Source of the DNA: Achromobacter sp. HZ34
GTDB lineage: Bacteria > Pseudomonadota > Gammaproteobacteria > Burkholderiales > Burkholderiaceae_B
Length of the DNA: 64,000 bases
Direction: 5' to 3'
Assembly: GCF_002209485.1 (NCBI RefSeq)
Contig: NZ_NJIX01000003.1
Span: forward strand, 248,001-312,000
Shown piece by piece: positions 28,557 to 37,650 of this stretch. Under the pieces are notes generated by a model. The model worked only from the letters and a program-made list of their open reading frames with translations, made no database searches and was not told where the DNA came from. The position numbers and the translations under genes are program-made. The first letter of the stretch is position 1, and each line of letters opens with the position of its first letter.

Positions 28557-30767
28557 TTACCGGGCAACCCCGGCTGAGGTGGGAAGCTTTGCTTTTTCCA
28601 TGAGGGCCGGCACGTCCAGGATCAGCGCCACTTCGCCGCTGCCCAGGATGCTCGACCCGCTGATACCGCGCACACCGGCAAAGATGCGCGCCAGCGGCTT
28701 GATGACGGCCTGTGTTTCGCCCAGCAAGGTGTCGACCACCAGGCCGCAACGCTGGCTGCCATGGCGCACGACCACGATGTTCTCGCGTACGCCTGCCTGG
28801 CCCGGCAGCGCGAACATCTCGCGCAGGCGGATGAAGGGCAGGACGTGGCCGCGCAGGTCTGTATAGCTGCCGCCTTCGACCGCGCTGAAGGCCACGCACT
28901 CGTCCACCATGTCCAGGGGCAGCACGAAGCGCGAGCGGCCGACGCCTACCTGGAAGCCGTCGATGATGGCCAGCGTCAGCGGCAGGCGCACGGTGACCAG
29001 CGTGCCGGCGCCCGGCTGGCTGGTGACGTCGACGCTGCCGCGCAGCGCTTCGATATTGCGCTTGACCACATCCATGCCGACCCCGCGTCCCGACAGATCG
29101 GTCACAGCGGCGGCGGTGGAAAAGCCCGGCTCGAAGATCAGGTTGAACACCTCGCTGTCGGACAGCACCTGCCCCATCTCGACGATGCCGCGTTCCACCG
29201 CCTTGGCCAGGATACGCTCGCGGTCCAGTCCGCCGCCGTCGTCGCGCACTTCGATGACGATGTGGCCGGACTCGTGGCGCGCGTCCAGCATGATGGTGCC
29301 GTGCGCCGGCTTGCCGCGCGCCACGCGCACGTCCGCCGCCTCGATGCCATGGTCCATGGCATTGCGCACCAGATGGGTCAGCGGATCGCCGATCTTCTCG
29401 ACCACCGTCTTGTCCAGCTCGGTTTCCTCGCCGGTGATCACGAGTTCGATGCGCTTGCCCAGCGTGCGGGCGACGTCGTGCACGACCCGGCGGAAACGGT
29501 TGAAGGTGGCGCCGATACGCACCATGCGCAGTTGCAGCGTGCTATCGCGCACGGCCTCGACCAGGTCGGCCACCTGCGACGAAAATTCTTGCGCGTCCGC
29601 GCTGCCGGTGCGGGCGGCGGCCAGGCTGGCGCCGGCCGATGCGGTGATCAGCTCGCCCACCAGATTGATCAGATGATCGAGCTTGTCCGCGTCGACGCGC
29701 ACCGAACGGCTGTCGCCGGCCTTCTTTTCCTTGGCCTGGCGCTGCTGGTCCAGGGCCGCCGCCACCACCGGCTGCGCCACCGACTGCTGCTGCACCAGGA
29801 TCTGGCCCAGGGGCTCGACGTTGTCGTCCTGGCGCTGCAGGCGCAGCGCTTCGTCCAGCTCGCGCGTGGTCAGGGTGCCGCAACGCACCAGCATCTCGCC
29901 CAGCAACGCGGGTTCCTCGCCCAGGTCCTGCAGCATGCTGACGTAGTCGGAGATGCGGCTGTGCGGCGGAATGATGCGGATGGTGCAATCGTCGATGACG
30001 AATTCGAAGGTGCCTTCGATGGTGGCCTTGTCGGCCGGGCTGTCCAGGCCGATCTCGAAGCCCAGGTAGCAGGCTTCCGGATCCATGTCGTCCAGGGCGG
30101 GCAAGCGGCCCGTCTGGCAGGCGACGCCGGTGATGCGGCCCAGCCGCTGCAGATAGCGGATGAAAGACAAGGGGTCCATGCCGTTACGCAATACCCCCTC
30201 GTGGAAACGCAGTGAGATGTGCCAGTGGTCGGCGTGGGTAGTAAGGGCGTCGATGGCGCCGTTGCTCCCCGTACTGGTCCCCGTCGCGGCGGGCACCAGC
30301 GCGCTGCCCGGGCTGTCCGCGCCCGCGGCAAGAACGAGCGCGGAGGACCCACTGCAAGCGGCCATGTTGCCGCGTAGATAGGCGCCCAGGCGCTCGCGCA
30401 GCAGCCCCCCTTCCACCCGCGACTCCGCGTCGTCCCCGCCCTGCGCCTGGCCGCCATCGACCACGTCGACCAGGCGGCCTATGTAGTCATTGCATGCCAG
30501 CATCAACGCCACCATGTCGGCGTCGATCGGAATGGCACCTTCACGCACCCGGTCCAGCACGCTTTCGACATCGTGCGTGAACTCGACGATGGCGTCGATG
30601 CCGAACAGGCCGGCCGATCCCTTGATCGTATGGGCCGCGCGGAAAATCGCGTTGATCGCGGGCCCGCGGTCGGACTCTTCCTGCACCGTCAACAGCGCTT
30701 CCTCCATTTCCGCCAACAGCTCGCGGCTCTCGGTGATGAAGGTCTGCAGCGCCTGATCCATATCCAT
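28557..30767 (-). CDS. cheA: chemotaxis histidine kinase CheA (736 aa)
   Basis: Central kinase of the pathway. P1 HPt domain with His46 in [11 protein letters not shown]; a middle region (about 190-310) in place of the typical P2 domain with a CheA-associated fold ([18 protein letters not shown]); P3 dimerisation region with [18 protein letters not shown]4 ATPase with N box [11 protein letters not shown] (about 472) and [20 protein letters not shown]5 CheW-like domain to the C-terminus. No C-terminal receiver. 67 bases separate it from the following receptor gene. Confidence 0.95.
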   Translation of the reverse strand: MDMDQALQTFITESRELLAEMEEALLTVQEESDRGPAINAIFRAAHTIKGSAGLFGIDAIVEFTHDVESVLDRVREGAIPIDADMVALMLACNDYIGRLVDVVDGGQAQGGDDAESRVEGGLLRERLGAYLRGNMAACSGSSALVLAAGADSPGSALVPAATGTSTGSNGAIDALTTHADHWHISLRFHEGVLRNGMDPLSFIRYLQRLGRITGVACQTGRLPALDDMDPEACYLGFEIGLDSPADKATIEGTFEFVIDDCTIRIIPPHSRISDYVSMLQDLGEEPALLGEMLVRCGTLTTRELDEALRLQRQDDNVEPLGQILVQQQSVAQPVVAAALDQQRQAKEKKAGDSRSVRVDADKLDHLINLVGELITASAGASLAAARTGSADAQEFSSQVADLVEAVRDSTLQLRMVRIGATFNRFRRVVHDVARTLGKRIELVITGEETELDKTVVEKIGDPLTHLVRNAMDHGIEAADVRVARGKPAHGTIMLDARHESGHIVIEVRDDGGGLDRERILAKAVERGIVEMGQVLSDSEVFNLIFEPGFSTAAAVTDLSGRGVGMDVVKRNIEALRGSVDVTSQPGAGTLVTVRLPLTLAIIDGFQVGVGRSRFVLPLDMVDECVAFSAVEGGSYTDLRGHVLPFIRLREMFALPGQAGVRENIVVVRHGSQRCGLVVDTLLGETQAVIKPLARIFAGVRGISGSSILGSGEVALILDVPALMEKAKLPTSAGVAR

Positions 30768-30781
30768 GTGTCGCTCCGTGC

Positions 30782-31129
30782 TCAGGCAACTACTGCGGCG
30801 GCTACGTCAGCCGCCAAGTCAGCGGTTTCGTTATTACCGGCCGGCGCTGCTTCCATGAGCGCGCTTTCCAGGCCCAGCAGGGTGATGACTTCGCATAGCG
30901 GCGCGGCCAGACCGCCGAGCCGCATTTCGCGTTGCCGCGTCTGCGCCAGCGCGCGCGCCGCCAGCAACAACTGCACGCCGGAGGTATCGAGTTCGGTAAC
31001 CCCGCTCAAGTCCACGCACAGCGGCACCGGCAGCGCATCGGCGGCCAGGGCCTGCTGGAAGCGCTGACGCACTTCCTGCGCGGTGTAGATGGTGAGCTCG
31101 CCTTCCAGGCGCAGTGTCTGGACATTCAT
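30782..31129 (-). CDS. STAS-domain protein in chemosensory operon (115 aa)
   Basis: Single STAS domain (anti-sigma-factor antagonist type): MNVQTLRLEGELTIYTA, then CVDLSGVTELDTSGVQLLLAA, with Ser50 in the DTSG loop as the usual phosphorylation site. The Ala-rich tail of 20 residues is extra. Start overlaps the cheY stop (TAATG). It takes the place where CheZ or CheW is often found, so its partner may be a kinase/phosphatase elsewhere or the chemosensory core. Such STAS proteins occur in alternative (non-flagellar) chemosensory systems. Confidence 0.86.
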   Translation of the reverse strand: MNVQTLRLEGELTIYTAQEVRQRFQQALAADALPVPLCVDLSGVTELDTSGVQLLLAARALAQTRQREMRLGGLAAPLCEVITLLGLESALMEAAPAGNNETADLAADVAAAVVA

Positions 31130-31497
31130 TACGGCAGTACCAGTTTTTCCACGGCGCCCAACAGCTGGGCCGGCTGGAATGGCTTGACCACCCAGGCCTT
31201 GGCGCCGGCCTGCTGGCCTTCGCGCTTCTTTTCTTCCTGGCTTTCCGTGGTCAGCATGATGACCGGCGTGAAGCGATACGCCGGCAATTGCTTCACGTTC
31301 TTCAGGAACGTGATGCCGTCCATGTTCGGCATGTTGACGTCGCTGATGATCAGGTGGACCTTCTGGCCCGTCAGCTTGGTCAGCGCATCCTGGCCGTCGC
31401 GCCCTTCGATGACGTCGTAGCCGGCACCGCGCAAGGCGATGCCCACTACCTGGCGCACCGAGGCGGAGTCGTCGACGATAAGTATGGTCTTGGCCAT
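31129..31497 (-). CDS. cheY: CheY-like response regulator (122 aa)
   Basis: Stand-alone receiver protein. Acidic pair DD at 9-10, phospho-acceptor Asp53 in IISDVNMPNMDG, Thr in MLTTES and Lys in VVKPF. It is the output or sink of CheA phosphorylation. Its stop overlaps the STAS start, giving coupling. The gene lies between the first receptor and the STAS gene. Confidence 0.95.
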   Translation of the reverse strand: MAKTILIVDDSASVRQVVGIALRGAGYDVIEGRDGQDALTKLTGQKVHLIISDVNMPNMDGITFLKNVKQLPAYRFTPVIMLTTESQEEKKREGQQAGAKAWVVKPFQPAQLLGAVEKLVLP

Positions 31498-31506
31498 GTT
31501 GCTCCC

Positions 31507-32646
31507 TCAAAAGAAAGTGATGTCGTCGCTGGCGGCCGCGGCTTGCGCGGGCGCGCCGCGATGCAGCTCGCGTTCGCCGGCCATGGCGTAGGTTTTCTCC
31601 AGCTCCTGCAGCAGGCCGGCGGCGGTGAGCGGCAGCAGGACGCCGGCCTCGTCGCATTCGCGGCGGTGGTCTTGCAGCACGGCAGGCAGGAGTTCGATGT
31701 TGGCGACCACGTGCGCCATCACCTGGCTGACCCGGTCCTGGAACTGCAGCTGTACCAGGGCGTCGTTGACCTCGGCCTGGATGCCCTGGCTTTCTTCGCG
31801 CAGGCGGTCGGTGGTCTCGGTGAGGCCCTCGGCGAACGTCTGGAAGCCTTCCAGGACTTGCTGGATGGCGGTCTCGGACGCGGCGATCGCCTCCTGTTCG
31901 CGCTTGGTGGTCTGCTCGGCGGCCGTGCAGGTCTGCAGGATGGCCGCGCCGATCAATTCGATTTTTTCCGCGATGCGGGCGCCAGTTTCACCGGACTGCT
32001 TGGACAAGGCCCGCACTTCCTGCGCCACCGTGGCGAAGCCGCGGCCCAGGCTGCCGGCGTGGGCGGCCTCGATGGTGGCGTTGATGGCCAGCAGATTGGT
32101 CTGCTGCGTCACCATCGCGATGGCCTGCACCATGCTTTGCAGCTCATCGACGAAGCCCTGCAGGCCGTGCACCTTGCCCAGCATGTCGGCCTTGGTCTGC
32201 ATGCCGTCGCGCAGCAGCTGCAGCACCCCATCCAGCTGCTGCTGGCTGCGCGCCGATACCGCGGCGGCCGAGCGTTCACCGCTGCCGCCGTTGTTCATGG
32301 ACAGCCTCAGCGTCTGGTCGAGGCGCACGGAGATTTCCCCGAACCGCATGCTCAGCGCCGTGATCGCTTCTTCCATCTGGCTGCGCGACGACTCGATCTG
32401 GCGCGACCAGACGGGCGCCAGGTCCGTACCGAAACGTTCCAGGCTGTCCATATGGCGCTGCACGGCGTCGTCATCGACGTTTTCAACGCGGCTGCGCCAG
32501 CCCGCGGCGATACCCAATGCGGCCAGGATGGCACCCACGGCGCAACCCCAGGTGGACCACGCCGAAAACGCCGCGGTGGCCACGCCTCCCCCCAGTCCGA
32601 GGAGGGTCGCTATCCAGCGCCCCCAAAGATGCCGAACTCCGTTCAT
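31507..32646 (-). CDS. methyl-accepting chemotaxis protein without periplasmic sensor (379 aa)
   Basis: First gene of the chemosensory operon. The N-terminus has a pair of short TM helices (about 9-50) with almost no periplasmic loop, so it has no external ligand domain. The cytoplasmic signalling region has the tip [23 protein letters not shown] and flanking helices, but only short methylation regions. It probably senses from the cytoplasm or membrane, or acts as scaffold. The start is ATG 32646; upstream in-frame is low-complexity. Confidence 0.85.
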   Translation of the reverse strand: MNGVRHLWGRWIATLLGLGGGVATAAFSAWSTWGCAVGAILAALGIAAGWRSRVENVDDDAVQRHMDSLERFGTDLAPVWSRQIESSRSQMEEAITALSMRFGEISVRLDQTLRLSMNNGGSGERSAAAVSARSQQQLDGVLQLLRDGMQTKADMLGKVHGLQGFVDELQSMVQAIAMVTQQTNLLAINATIEAAHAGSLGRGFATVAQEVRALSKQSGETGARIAEKIELIGAAILQTCTAAEQTTKREQEAIAASETAIQQVLEGFQTFAEGLTETTDRLREESQGIQAEVNDALVQLQFQDRVSQVMAHVVANIELLPAVLQDHRRECDEAGVLLPLTAAGLLQELEKTYAMAGERELHRGAPAQAAAASDDITFF

Positions 32647-32748
32647 GAACAGCCTCTAAACCTTTGCCGGCATCCTCCGCCATGACAGCGGATCCACGAC
32701 AAAACAACCAACGACAACGCCCCGACATGCCTTGCGGACCAGCCGCTT

Positions 32749-32782
32749 GCCGGCCAGGAGGGGAGTTGTCGTCCTGGCCGGC
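32749..32782. repeat. perfect 11-bp inverted repeat upstream of the chemosensory operon
   Basis: Arms GCCGGCCAGGA (32749-32759) and TCCTGGCCGGC (32772-32782) with a 12-base loop. It lies about 100 bases upstream of the first receptor gene. There is no T-tract on either strand, so a terminator is unlikely. Could be an operator or a leader RNA hairpin. Confidence 0.55.
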
Positions 32783-32878
32783 CGGAGGAAATACCTTCCA
32801 GCCAACCTGGACAACGGCAGTCTTGCGGTGCAGCAATACGGTTTGATCGGCCAAAGAAATGCATCAGGTCGGCCAATC

Positions 32879-32907
32879 TTGTTATCTTTGCTAACCAAAC
32901 ATACAAT
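32879..32907 (+). promoter_or_regulatory. sigma70-like promoter of AraC-type regulator
   Basis: TTGTTA (32879-32884) and TACAAT (32902-32907) with a 17-base spacer, about 75 bases ahead of the regulator start. Confidence 0.5.
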
Positions 32908-32948
32908 CAATCTCAATTCAGATCCATTGTTTGACTATTGCTAACCAA
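32888..32948 (+). promoter_or_regulatory. pair of direct repeats TTGCTAACCAA, candidate regulator sites
   Basis: TTGCTAACCAA occurs at 32888-32898 and 32938-32948, exactly 50 bases apart. AraC-family proteins bind direct half-sites, so self-binding by the gene at 32984 is plausible. The first copy sits in the promoter spacer. Confidence 0.4.
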
Positions 32949-32983
32949 TTTCTAAGCACTTGCTGACTACGGGCTGACCGAGA

Positions 32984-34039
32984 ATGCTTTCTTCCCCGTT
33001 ACGCACCTCCCTGCCACCGGCCGCGCCCGCTCCAGCAGCCGCGGACGTCTGTCCGGTTGTCTTGCGCCAGCTGATGGCCGACACGTTGCGGGGCGGTCAC
33101 GATCCGGCGGTGCTTTGCGACGGCGCGGGCTTCCAGCCGGAGGATCTGTACGACGCCGACTATCGTGTGTCGCGCGCGCAATATGCCCATGTCATCCGGC
33201 GTGCGCTGCGGCTGCTGGGCCGGCCCGCGCTGGGCCTGGAACTGGGGGCGGCGGTCAATCCGGTGTCCTGGGGCCTGGTCAGCCTGGGCTTCATGGCGTG
33301 CCGCCATTCACGCGCGCTGCTGGATTTCGCCATCGAGCATCAGCATGAATGCGGGCGGCTGCTGTCGCTGCATGGCGAAGACCACCCCCAGACCTGGTGC
33401 CTGGCCGCCCGTTCACATTTCGTCGACCGTGTGGTGGACGGCTTCGTGGTCGATCACTTCTTCGCGGCAATGGCGCAGATCTGCCGCCAGGTGGTGGGCG
33501 ATCTGTTCAATCCGCGCCTGGTCGAACTGGCCAGCATGCGGCCTTCGTATGGGGCCGCCTATGAACATGTGTTCCGCTGCCCGGTCCGCTTCGGCGCGGG
33601 CCAGAACCGCCTGCACTTTCCGCGCGATCCCTATGCGGTGCGCAGCGCCGACGCCGTGGTGCTGGCCCAGGTGCAACGCGATCTGAGCGCCCGCGCTGAC
33701 CGGCGGCACGCGCCGTCGGAACTGCACGCCCTGGTGGCCCAGGCCATCCGCCGGGATCTGGCCGCGCCCATGCCGCTGGGCGCCATCGCGGCCAGCCTGC
33801 ACACCAGCGAACGGACCTTGCGGCGCAGGCTGGAGGAAGAAGGGCTGACGTATGCAGCGCTGCTGGAGGAAGAAAGACACGCCCGCGCGATGGCGCTGCT
33901 GACGCAGTCGTCGCGCAACGTGCAGCAGATTGCCGCGGAATGCGGCTACACCAATGCGCGCACGTTGCAAAGGGCCGTGCAACGCTGGACCGGCCTGTCA
34001 CCGACCGGCCTGCGGCGCCGCGGGCGGGCGGAGGATTAG
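32984..34039 (+). CDS. AraC-family regulator with AraC_binding N-domain (351 aa)
   Basis: Transcription activator of the OruR/ArgR-type AraC group. The N-terminal 230 residues match the arabinose-binding-like domain of that group (VLRQLMADTLRGGHDPAVL, GLELGAAVNPVSWGLVSLGFM). The C-terminal AraC HTH_18 (about 250-345) has IAASLHTSERTLRRRLEEEGLTY and AECGYTNARTLQRAVQRWTG. It is divergent from the chemosensory operon and convergent with the second AraC gene. Target genes unknown. Confidence 0.88.
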   Translation: MLSSPLRTSLPPAAPAPAAADVCPVVLRQLMADTLRGGHDPAVLCDGAGFQPEDLYDADYRVSRAQYAHVIRRALRLLGRPALGLELGAAVNPVSWGLVSLGFMACRHSRALLDFAIEHQHECGRLLSLHGEDHPQTWCLAARSHFVDRVVDGFVVDHFFAAMAQICRQVVGDLFNPRLVELASMRPSYGAAYEHVFRCPVRFGAGQNRLHFPRDPYAVRSADAVVLAQVQRDLSARADRRHAPSELHALVAQAIRRDLAAPMPLGAIAASLHTSERTLRRRLEEEGLTYAALLEEERHARAMALLTQSSRNVQQIAAECGYTNARTLQRAVQRWTGLSPTGLRRRGRAED

Positions 34040-34061
34040 CCTGCAATATCGGTAAGCGTGC

Positions 34062-35150
34062 TTACCGCAGCGGCGTTGCGCGGGCGGCGGCGCGCCAGGC
34101 GGCGGGGGTATTGCCGGTGTGTTGCTTGAACGCGCGCTGGAAGGCGGCTTCGGATTGGTAGCCGACGGCCTCGGCAACCGCGGCGGTCGACATGGCGGTT
34201 TTTTTCAGATGATCCAGCGCCAGGGCCATGCGGATGTCGGTCAGCAAGGCCATCGCGGGCCGGCCGATCCGCGACTGGAAATGGCGCACGAACGTGGCGC
34301 GCGACATATTGCAGCGTTGTGCCAGGTCCTCCAGGGTCCAGGGATGCGCGGCGTCCTGGAACATGGCATCCAGCGCCGGCGCCAGGCGCGGCTCGCCCGC
34401 CACGGCCAGCAGCCCGGCCGGCTCGGCGCCCGCAACGCTGGCGTGACGCAGGACCAGGGCGAACAGTGCGGCCGACAAGGCGTTGAGCAGCGCCCGTCCG
34501 CCCAGGCCATCCCCGCTGGCCTCGTTGCGCATCAACAGCAGCAGTTGCCGCAAGCGGCGAGCGGAGACGTCCGAGGCGTCTGCCGTGGCCGCAGCGGCCG
34601 AGACGTTCGAGGCGTTCGAGGCGTTCGTGGCGTTCGAGGCGTCCGAGGCGTCCGAGGCAGCGGCCGGCGCTTGCGCCGATTCCGGGCCATCGCCTGCCGT
34701 GTGATCGAGATCGGCGCCGAGGGGAATATCGCCCAGGACAGGCCGGATAACCAGTTGCGGCGGCAGGTAATCGCGTATCAGGTGCCCCTGCTGCGGATGG
34801 ATCAGGAAGCGGCCGCACAGCAGGTCCAGGTCCGCGCCGCCTGCGGCGGTCTCCTTGAACTCCAGAGACCCGCCCGCACGGGATCGAATGGCTTGCCCCG
34901 GCTTGCCGCTGCCGTCGTGCAGCGCATGCGCGGCGCCTTGCGGAAATAGCAGGACATCGCCCGCCTGCAGACGCAGAGGCGGAGCGCCGTCCCGGTCCAG
35001 CAAGGCCGTGCCGCTCAACACCACGTGATAGGGAATCTCGCCCTCGCCGGCTGGCGGCTGCTCGATACGCCAGGGCGCGCCGAAACGGCAACGGATGTCG
35101 ACCTGGCCGGTAACGGGTGCCAGTTCCAGCAGCCGGCTCAGCCAATCCAT
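34062..35150 (-). CDS. AraC-family regulator with cupin N-domain and repeat linker (362 aa)
   Basis: AraC activator with an N-terminal cupin domain (about 1-150: MDWLSRLLELAPVTGQVDIR, EIPYHVVLSG, HPQQGHLIRDYLPPQL), as in cupin_6-type regulators, and a C-terminal HTH (about 265-362) ending SAAFQRAFKQHTGNTPAAWR. The linker (about 165-200) is a run of Ala-Ser-Asn/Asp repeats encoded by 9-bp tandem repeats (34606-34659). I chose MDWLSRLLEL because longer frames add a Gly/Pro-rich, repeat-coded lead (35160-35280). The gene is divergent from the AhpD-like gene, the common arrangement of this family. Confidence 0.85.
   Translation of the reverse strand: MDWLSRLLELAPVTGQVDIRCRFGAPWRIEQPPAGEGEIPYHVVLSGTALLDRDGAPPLRLQAGDVLLFPQGAAHALHDGSGKPGQAIRSRAGGSLEFKETAAGGADLDLLCGRFLIHPQQGHLIRDYLPPQLVIRPVLGDIPLGADLDHTAGDGPESAQAPAAASDASDASNATNASNASNVSAAAATADASDVSARRLRQLLLLMRNEASGDGLGGRALLNALSAALFALVLRHASVAGAEPAGLLAVAGEPRLAPALDAMFQDAAHPWTLEDLAQRCNMSRATFVRHFQSRIGRPAMALLTDIRMALALDHLKKTAMSTAAVAEAVGYQSEAAFQRAFKQHTGNTPAAWRAAARATPLR
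34606..34659. repeat. six tandem 9-bp repeats in the AraC regulator linker
   Basis: Unit TTCGAGGCG on the + strand, six copies with single-base variants, in frame (coding Ala-Ser-Asn/Asp). Copy-number change would shorten or lengthen the linker between cupin and HTH domains without a frameshift. Confidence 0.85.
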
Positions 35151-35371
35151 GGCAATACCGATATGGCGGCCGACGGCACCGGCGAGGCAGAGGCGGTAAA
35201 TCGAGCCAGCGGGGCCTTGACCTTGACCTGGGCCTGGGCCGGTCCCGGGGCCGGCCCAGGGACCGACGCCAGAGCCCACACCGGGGCGAACACCATTGAA
35301 AACACCAGGCTGTCCATGTGAGCCGCTTGAGCATGTTTATGAGTTGCCGCGACATTACCAAGCCGAGTCCT

Positions 35372-35388
35372 GCTCCGTAAAGTGGAGC
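35372..35388. promoter_or_regulatory. short inverted repeat ahead of the AhpD-like gene
   Basis: GCTCC and GGAGC with a 7-base spacer, about 50 bases upstream of the AhpD-like start and inside the divergent 289-base gap. Possible operator; weak. Confidence 0.3.
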
Positions 35389-35439
35389 CATGCCATCACC
35401 CGATGGCGCTGACCCGAAAAAACTTCAAGGAGCTACACC

Positions 35440-35976
35440 ATGTCCCGCTTGCCCATGCTCGCTTTCGACCAGACCACCGGCGCCACCGCCGACATCTACG
35501 CCAGGATCAAGAAATCGGTCGGCCGTGTGCCCAATGCCTATGCCACCTTGGCCACTCACGACCCGGCCGCCCTGGGCGCCATGCTGCAAGCCGATGCCGC
35601 GCTGTCAGCAGGCACGCTCAGCCGCCAGGACCAGGAAACCGTCAAGCTGGTGATCAGCCAAGCCTCTGGGTGCGATTACTGTCTGGCTGCCCACACGATG
35701 GTGGGCAAGCTTTCCGGCCTGAGCCCCGAAGCCATGCGCGCCGCCCGTGCCGGCGAACCGACCGGCGACGCCAGGCGCGATGCGCTGGTGCGCTTCGTGC
35801 GCCACATCGCGCTTCATCCCGGCACGGTCAGCGATGAGGAATACCAGGCCATCGTCGCGGCTGGCTATGACGCCCGCCAACTGGTCGACATCGCGCTGGC
35901 CGTGGCCGTGATCACGTTCACCAACGTGTTCAACCGCATCAACGACACCGAAGTGGACTTCCCCGCCGTGGCCTGA
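35440..35976 (+). CDS. carboxymuconolactone decarboxylase / AhpD-like protein (178 aa)
   Basis: AhpD-like fold protein with the CxxC thiol motif Cys78-x-x-Cys81 and His85 (SGCDYCLAAHTM). Such proteins are alkylhydroperoxidase-type reductants or dehydrochlorinase-like enzymes and are often placed next to a cupin-AraC gene, as here. The start MSRLPML has AAGGAG upstream. A paralogue of known function cannot be named from sequence. Confidence 0.9.
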   Translation: MSRLPMLAFDQTTGATADIYARIKKSVGRVPNAYATLATHDPAALGAMLQADAALSAGTLSRQDQETVKLVISQASGCDYCLAAHTMVGKLSGLSPEAMRAARAGEPTGDARRDALVRFVRHIALHPGTVSDEEYQAIVAAGYDARQLVDIALAVAVITFTNVFNRINDTEVDFPAVA

Positions 35977-36003
35977 TTCACACCGCGCGCCACGGATCAA
36001 ACC

Positions 36004-37650
36004 CTAGGCCTCGCCAAGGATGCGCGAGGCCGCGCTTACGCCCCACCACGAGGCTTCCTCGAATACCGAATAGCCCGACAGGTCGGCGTGCGCGAACAGC
36101 ACGCGGCCGTCGACCTCGCGCAAGGCGGCCAGGCCGGCATTGCCCAGATACCCGGGCGCCGGTGTCGCCATGGCATGCCCACGCACGGTGATGTCCAGCC
36201 GGCTGGCGTGCCGCCACAACGCGTCGTCATAAGCCGTCAGCAGATCCACCGCCACGTGGTCGCGCAACTCACGCGCATCGGCGCGGGCCAGCCAACGTCG
36301 CGCCTGTTCGGGACTGTCCACGCTGACCGCCTCATAAGCGGTGAACACGGTGCGCGACGGCGGCGCCACGCGGATCAGTTGATGGGTGCTGACGACATAC
36401 CCCAGTCCCGGCCTGTCCAGCCCCGGCCCGTTATAGACCACGTTATCCCAGGCCAGCGGCGCCCCGTCCAGTTCCGGAGGGAAACCTTCCAAGGTGAAAT
36501 TCGACACCAGCCACGGCGCGTGCGGCGACTGATGCACGGCATGGTCATAGCCATAGCCTGCCATGCCGCGCACGACATGCGCCGCGACGAACAAGGGCAT
36601 CGCGCAGACCACGCGGTCCGCGCGCAGCGTGCGCGTCACCGGCCCCGGCGCCGTCTCGAAGCCATCGGCCACCAGCACCTCCACGCCCTGCCCTTGCTCC
36701 TCCACCCGCATCGCCGTACCGGGCACCAGCCAGTCCTCATGGCCCAGATGGCGTGTGATGGATGCACGCAGGTACGCCACCATGCGCGCCAGCCCGTTGG
36801 GCCAGGTCAACACGGCGCCATCCGGCGCATTGCTCGCATGGCCGTCGCGCGAACAGAAATAATGCAGCCCGGCCCAGGCCGACACGCGGTCATGCGGCGC
36901 GCCGTAGTCGTCGCGGCAGCAGTAGTTCAAATACCAATGCAGCGCGGGCGACGTGTAGCCTTTGTCCACCAGCCACTGCTTGAAGGTCAGGCGATCCAGC
37001 GCGCGCCATTCGGCGTCCTGGGACGACAAGGCGATGGGGATGCAAAAGAGCTTGCGGCCATCCTTGCCGACGGCATCGCGCAGGCCGTCGACGTAACGGA
37101 AGAAGGCATCGTGCTGCGCCTGTTCCGCGGGCGTGGCGCCCGGCGGCACCAACGAGTCGCCCCAGTGCCCGTCGCGCAGCAGTCTTTCGTCCAGGCCGTG
37201 CACGATGACGGCTTCATCCATATACGGACGCTCGGTCTGCGCGCCATCGAGGATCACGCCGAATTCGGCCAGCATCTCGCGCACGTGCGTGCTGGCGCGC
37301 GACGGCAGCGGCAGATAATGCGCGCCGCGCGGATAGGCCAGATCGCCGGCGCCGCCGCCCGACGAATTGCCGCCGAACTCCGGTCCCGCCAGCACGACGA
37401 AGTCGCGATACCCGCGCCGCGCCAGTTGCCAGGCGCAAGACAAGCCCGCCACGCCCGCACCCAGCACGGCCACGGCGGCACGCTGCTCGCCACTGGGGGC
37501 AGGCAGGGCGGCGCCGTCACGCAGGCCATGCCCCTCGCGCATGCCGGGATAGGCAACCGTCGGCACGGTTTCACGTATCGTCAGGCGCGCCGCGGTGCCC
37601 AGCGCCGCCGCGCCTACCGCCGAGCCGAGCAGGAAGGTACGGCGCCGCAT
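36004..37650 (-). CDS. Tat-exported flavin amine-oxidase-like enzyme (548 aa)
   Basis: FAD-dependent oxidoreductase of the flavin amine oxidase fold. The N-terminus MRRRTFLLGSAVGAAALG is a Tat signal (RRxFL). A dinucleotide-binding motif AVLGAGVAGLSCAWQLARRG lies near residue 60, and the C-terminus GRVLFAHADLSGYSVFEEASWWG closes the FAD site. Polyamine oxidation is a reasonable guess, because its start overlaps the stop of a spermidine-synthase-like gene (ATGA) and an AdoMet decarboxylase gene lies in the divergent arm. Known flavin polyamine oxidases are related in fold only. Exported location suggests periplasmic substrate. Confidence 0.85.
   Translation of the reverse strand: MRRRTFLLGSAVGAAALGTAARLTIRETVPTVAYPGMREGHGLRDGAALPAPSGEQRAAVAVLGAGVAGLSCAWQLARRGYRDFVVLAGPEFGGNSSGGGAGDLAYPRGAHYLPLPSRASTHVREMLAEFGVILDGAQTERPYMDEAVIVHGLDERLLRDGHWGDSLVPPGATPAEQAQHDAFFRYVDGLRDAVGKDGRKLFCIPIALSSQDAEWRALDRLTFKQWLVDKGYTSPALHWYLNYCCRDDYGAPHDRVSAWAGLHYFCSRDGHASNAPDGAVLTWPNGLARMVAYLRASITRHLGHEDWLVPGTAMRVEEQGQGVEVLVADGFETAPGPVTRTLRADRVVCAMPLFVAAHVVRGMAGYGYDHAVHQSPHAPWLVSNFTLEGFPPELDGAPLAWDNVVYNGPGLDRPGLGYVVSTHQLIRVAPPSRTVFTAYEAVSVDSPEQARRWLARADARELRDHVAVDLLTAYDDALWRHASRLDITVRGHAMATPAPGYLGNAGLAALREVDGRVLFAHADLSGYSVFEEASWWGVSAASRILGEA

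Larger units (their letters stand above)
32647..32983. other. divergent intergenic region between MCP and AraC-type regulator
   Basis: About 337 bases. It holds an 11-bp perfect inverted repeat (32749-32782), an AT-rich segment (32870-32960), a rightward promoter (32879-32907) and a pair of 11-bp direct repeats 50 bases apart (32888, 32938). I could not identify a matching promoter for the leftward chemosensory operon. No gene seen. Confidence 0.5.
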
